The notes beneath the pieces are model-generated. The model did not search any database and was not told where the DNA came from. It saw only the letters and a list, made by a program, of their open reading frames with translations. Of a DNA stretch of 64,000 nucleotides, positions 59,437 to 64,000 are shown piece by piece. The position numbers were made by a program, and so were the translations under genes. Positions within the stretch are counted from its first letter, which is position 1. Every line of letters begins with the position of its first letter. Source of the DNA: Paragyromitra xinjiangensis. Its lineage: Eukaryota > Ascomycota > Pezizomycetes > Pezizales > Discinaceae. The stretch spans positions 1,178,001 to 1,242,000 of the forward strand of contig JBCAMK010000013.1 of NCBI GenBank assembly GCA_038503065.1, read 5' to 3'.

Positions 59437-61686
59437 TTATTTCAAACTGACGCCCCTCAAACGTTTAGCCAACCCTCGGTCATTAACATTATTAGACAAA
59501 GATCCATGATTATTATCACCGCTGCCGCCGCCATCACCGCTACTACTACCAAAGCCAAAGCTGGAGGATGAATCAAAAACACGTTTTATAGGGGCGTTCT
59601 CACCGCTCTCCCGGAGTATCGTCATCAAAGTTTGCCATCCGGGCATCTGCAGAAGTTGATGGCCGTCATTGACATCATGACCAACCGCCACTTTCGCCAA
59701 CAACTCCTCTTCTTTCTGTGTCATACGTTCCTTACTCTCTTTTCCCCTCCATTCCGCTTGCGCGGAAAGAAGAGGTGATGAGAGTTGGAATCATCAGCAA
59801 TCACTCGATAAAAGCCAACCAAAGCATAATTTTCACAGATAATCTAGAAAAACGAACCTTATCCAAGATACCCCATTGTTTCAAGAATGTTAGTAGGTGG
59901 AAGTCGCTAACAACATCAATCCCACCTTGTGGTTCGTTTCCGCTTGAAGAACTAATCCCTAGCTGTTTTGCAACAGCACGGTGATCTTGGGATGTGCCTG
60001 TGATTTCCCTGTTTTCAACAGGGAAATTTCCGAGGGGTGCTGTAAACACTGGGCGCTTTTCAAGCGGGAACCCGTGAGTCAAAGTGACGAGAAGATACTC
60101 TACAGGGAAACTGGGCTTTGCGTTTTCTTGAACGTTGGCCCCATATTCGTTAATATGTCTGTAGAAGACCTCCGGAACGTAACGAGACCTATCGTCCTCA
60201 TCCCTGACCATCATAACTGAAGGGTCTGCAGAGGGTTCGATAATGTCTGCACGGACCATTTCCACAGCAGTGTTGGAAACTTGGTACGCTGCCACACCGA
60301 TACCACCCTCCTCATTCCCAGAGACAACACAGGTAACAAAGCTAGATCCAAACCAGCCAGTTTCAGACCACTTGCTAGGGTGGGGGTTTTCAGCCTGAAG
60401 CCTAGCCGCAAAGGCAATTTCTAGTGAAGAAAGATAGTAAGAGTCGATGTGTCTTTTACACACCACTGTACCCTGTTGTGTCCCGTCATCGAGTAGATCT
60501 GTGTAAATTACCCCGACTTTTCGGAGTCCACACAATGCTGCAACTTCGTTCACATCCTTTTCTCCTTCCCAAGGAAGCTTCAAAGTAACACCATCCATCT
60601 CGTTCACTTGTGGGGGTTCATATATCGCCTCAACAACTGCCTTAATCCCCAACGGAATTTCTGGATAGGGTTCTAAGCGTCCATAGAGATATCCGATCCT
60701 CTGACATCCTGTCTGTCTCCAAAACCCGATGAAATTATCGATTAGTGCCGGATCACTAAATTCTACATGATCCACCATCCTGAACGTCTGGAGTTGCAAG
60801 GTAATCGCCGAAGGTTGGCACTTTGTGCAGATACCTTCCGGCCAGGCTGGATGTCCCGAAGGACAATCTTTCTTGACTCTAAAGAAAGGTTCAGATAGCG
60901 GAGGCATATATGAAGTCTTGAGTTCAGGCTTATTGGTGCTCATATTTGTCTTTCTTAGATAAGAGTTGAAGCTCAAGTGCTTGATCTTTCTTTCAGCGAG
61001 ATGGCCAGCGTCGTAAGGTTCCAAGGGCATGCAGTTATCACACATGCCTTTCGCACCGTGTTTACACAATCTGTCTCGTGGCCTAGGGATCTTGCCCTCT
61101 TGTTTTTCGAGTAATTCGTCAACAGGATCCTGAACAACTGTTTCCCAGGGGTTAGGGGTATTGTCATGCGAAGTATAGTCATTCGTCGTTGTAGTTAAAC
61201 GATGAGATACATCGTCAGAGGGCCGAATGGGTTGTCCATTGAGACGGATGCTGGCGGGTTGGTTATTGCTGCTAGGAGTCGCGACAGGAGCTTGGGAGGC
61301 TTGACCGTAAGATAGAAAAAGTTGGTCACCATGGCTAGAGATTCATGCATCAAGAAATGGTAAGCGATCTCGAACAGCTTAAAGATTATTCACGGATGAT
61401 CCAACCTAAGCCCAAGTGAAGAAATCAGTGTTCCTTTCAGATCTCGTAGCGGTCTAGTCTTGCCGTTTGCTGGGCGATCGGAAAGAACGATTGAATCCGG
61501 ATCCACAGTTTTCGGTAGGAGATCAACAAGCTAGAGTAGCAAAAATAATTGTGGCCCAGTTAGAAACAAGCTTCGCAACAAAATCTAGGAATTTAGGCCA
61601 ACCTTTGCAATAAGAACGCAGGCATCGTCAGTTGGCTGGATTTCGACACGGTAAGCACCATCAGGTGAGCGGAAACGTAGAATCAT
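59437..61686 (-). CDS. npl4: Npl4, Cdc48/p97 ubiquitin adaptor
   Basis: Npl4 pairs with Ufd1 to recruit and unfold ubiquitylated substrates on Cdc48, notably in ER-associated degradation. The start at 61686 gives [20 protein letters not shown], the ubiquitin-like N-terminal domain, which continues through two introns ([34 protein letters not shown]). Then come zinc motifs [14 protein letters not shown] and [16 protein letters not shown], the MPN-like domain beginning [19 protein letters not shown], and the C-terminal NPL4 domain. Near the end an intron at about 59730-59860 joins QWGILDK to the last exon ([20 protein letters not shown]), finishing with [13 protein letters not shown]. The MPN fold lacks the metalloprotease JAMM residues in family members. 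Confidence 0.94.
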
Positions 61687-62713
61687 TGTTATTAGGAGAA
61701 GTTCGAAGAGATGATGAAGATGAAGTTGATGATAAGGGATGTTCCTATGGCGAAAGAGAGTTAGATGTGGTCAGGATGGATGGTAGGATGGAGGGGAAGG
61801 TGAAGGCGTTGTTGCATTGGAAGCTGTTGGACCCTCGCCGTGTTTTTTGGTGGGCAGCGTCATTGCTCCTATGCCAAAAGCTCATCCAGGTTACTAATCC
61901 GACTGCGCATTAGCTGCTTACGGAGTTCACAGCATATCACTCGAGTTTCTTTATCTTCTGATAGAAGTTTATGTTTGTCTAACTCATGCTTACATCCCGC
62001 CCTATATAAATCCACATTATATTTAGGGGGCTCTCCTGTAAGCAAACTACACATTTTGTCCTCAGAAAGTCTACCATTTGGAAAACCAAGAGAGTAGGTC
62101 TGTAGCAGTCAAGGAGAGAGTAAATGGCGAGTGGTTTCCCGCTAGTGCTTCGAGTTTAGTGTTCGTCACGATGATTAACCTCCCTCGTAGATCCGATTGC
62201 CACAACAACCCATGCGTGTATGATTTATTTATCTATCTGTCTGTCTGTCTGCCACAACCCAAGAGTGATCGAGTGATCTCATGTGATTATAAAGCTCCAT
62301 TTGATGGGACAAAAAGAACTACCAACTCTTAGTTACATGTAAGCTATAGAACCCCTAACCCACCCTAACATGATAGCAAAGACTACATATGTACTAGGAA
62401 AATATAACACCTCGTGTAATCAGTGAAGTGTTACTACATGTATGTGTTAAAACACCCCAGGAATCAGTTACCCGACCGTCTCAGTTAAATCTCGTCACGT
62501 GCTCTCAAAGCGCGAGAGGACAGATTTAGATTTCACCTTCATCCAACCTTCAAAGCCCCTGCTCTTCCGGAGCTTCCACCAACGACGACCATCTCAGCTT
62601 TCGAAACCAACTTTCACAACAAACATATTCCACCCATAACCATCGCCATCCCATTGCACTAAAGAATACACAGAACCCCTCACCGCTTGATTCCATTTCC
62701 TTCACACCTAGTC
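61687..62713. promoter_or_regulatory. divergent intergenic region, npl4 / sec66
   Basis: About 1 kb between divergent genes, so both promoters lie here. A (CTGT)n tract is at about 62229-62250. No further gene seen. Confidence 0.4.
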
Positions 62714-63447
62714 ATGAGCAAATTATCACTATTAGCACCACTAGTGTACATCGCCGTCCTAGTCGGCACTCTCGCCGTATTCTCGAATCTGTACCGTAAA
62801 CGAAAAGCCAGTACGTTTCACCCCCTCCTTCCTCACCCCCAAGCTCCTAACTGACGAAAACTAGACAAAGCCGCCTCCCTGAAGCCCTGGTTTGGCCCAC
62901 ACTACGCCCGCGACGTTTACCTGACACTCCTGCACCAAGAAAATGCTAAAGTCCCCGACACCGTTCTGAAAGCTGCTCTCCTCCGTCGCGCCACCGAAGA
63001 CATCCGTCGTATCATCGCGCTGCGACAAGCAAAGGGGTCACTGCAGCAGCTATTGCAGCGAGGAAGCATTGGTGACGATTTGTGGACACGGTTTACTGTT
63101 GCTGAGGCAGAGATTGAGGAGGTTTGTTTTTCCGTCTCCTGCTCTATTTTACAGCGTGCTCGCGACAGTGGATCTAATGAAGGAAACAGGAACTCCGTGA
63201 TGTGGTCCTCGAAGCTAATGCCTTCAAGGAAGGCTGGGGTAACACTATTTTCCAAACTGCAAACGAAATGGCAAATGCGCAGCGCATCCGCGATCGCACC
63301 GATGAAGTCGTCGAACAGGCAGCCGCAGAAAGAGCATGGTGGGACGAGAAGAGAAAGCGATCAGAACGTGAGTTGCTCGGCGGAAGCACTAGTGATGAGG
63401 ACGGTGTGTTGGTTGAGGGTACTAGGGCGAGAGGTGTGAGAGCTTAG
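62714..63447 (+). CDS. sec66: ER translocation complex subunit Sec66 (Sec71)
   Basis: Component of the Sec62/Sec63 post-translational translocation complex in the ER membrane. Exons 62714-62810, 62865-63121 and 63190-63447 give 203 aa. The protein opens with one hydrophobic segment (LAPLVYIAVLVGTLAVFSNL) followed by RKRK, the lumen/cytosol orientation signal. The family's conserved cytosolic part follows: KPWFGPHYARDVYLTLLHQE, KVPDTVLKAALLRRATEDI, RIIALRQAKGSLQQLLQRGS, GDDLWTRFTVAEAEIEEEL and EGWGNTIFQTANEMANAQR. It ends in an acidic/Arg tail. It is divergent from npl4. Confidence 0.94.
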
Positions 63448-64000
63448 GTGAGCAGCAAGGGATTAGGGGGAAGGGTTGGATTGGGGGGTAGTTAAGATGG
63501 GGATGAGGTGTGGGGGTTTACAGGCCTGATTGTTGGTTCTTGTACTTCACAATATCGTTTTACTTGCATGGAGGAGGAGCGGGGGCCGGGCCGGGCCTTC
63601 TCCTTCTCCCTTTACAACTCTTTCTTTCTCCGGGAGGAAAAAAGCAATGTATCTATCGTGTTTTTTCTGTTTTATTTCTCGACGGGGGCAATGATGGTAA
63701 TGGGAGTTTCTGCTTTTGTTCGTTCTGGTATAGAGTTGGATAGAAAGCATCATCACTTCTACCGACCGCTTTGTAAGCTTCATATGTTTGCACTCGCTGA
63801 GATCGGGAGAACCCGGAAAACAGATCTACAAGCGCGGGGAACCACGCGGCGCCCCGCATTTGGTCTTGTTTAGTGGAAGAATATAATATCTATATTCCTA
63901 TTCAGGCATTACTATGCTATCACTATCGTCCTCTTTTAATTGTCATCACCTCGTAAAAGTTCCCCCGAAGCGTGAAAAAAAGAAAGTAAAATCTATCGGT
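63448..64000. other. sec66 3' region to window edge
   Basis: No gene recognised; overlapping frames at 63508-63873 look like chance frames in the 3' flank. Confidence 0.4.

Overview
The window reads as euchromatin from a filamentous ascomycete (Pezizomycotina). Protein-coding genes carry many short GT-AG introns of roughly 50-70 nt with CTAAC-like branch sites, and the housekeeping proteins have fungal versions (HapC-type CCAAT factor, RTC4, Brr6/Brl1, Sec66, Aro8). Genus cannot be fixed from sequence alone. I see no rRNA, tRNA or CRISPR array.

Layout: (1) 360-2110 (-) uba3 and 2811-4101 (-) rae1. (2) 4475-16675, a 12.2-kb nested transposon. The outer element is a Ginger-like (KRBA2-type, integrase-derived) DNA transposon with ~145-bp terminal inverted repeats and a 4-bp GATA target duplication. 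It encodes a five-exon transposase (+) and a convergent two-exon accessory gene (-). A complete chromovirus-type Gypsy retrotransposon (7645-15533, 183-bp LTRs differing at one site, GATGT duplication) sits in the last transposase exon. (3) 16929-17873, an orphan gene. (4) 18999-25682: rtc4 (-), a TMEM14-family gene (-) divergent from ost2/dad1 (+), and an aro8-type aminotransferase (-). (5) 27950-32936 kog1/raptor (-). (6) 36251-49696: brr6 (-), use1 (+), prp4 kinase (-), rrp5 (-), with a hairpin MITE in front of rrp5. (7) 51024-63447: hapC/hap3 (-), prefoldin 2 (-), a GNAT acetyltransferase (-), npl4 (-), sec66 (+).

The host genes are unrelated housekeeping functions (neddylation, mRNA export, TORC1, nuclear envelope, SNARE, splicing kinase, rRNA processing, CCAAT transcription, chaperone, Cdc48 adaptor, ER translocation); nothing suggests an operon or metabolite cluster.

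The most unusual biology is (a) the Ginger-like element with a cysteine-rich CXC domain, an extra C-terminal region, an accessory zinc-motif gene and 20-bp subterminal repeats, cleanly interrupted by a young retrotransposon; and (b) extreme exon structure in two conserved genes: a 6-nt microexon in uba3, and a 103-residue TMEM14 gene in eight exons, the first contributing only the ATG. Exon coordinates were read by eye and checked by reading frame.
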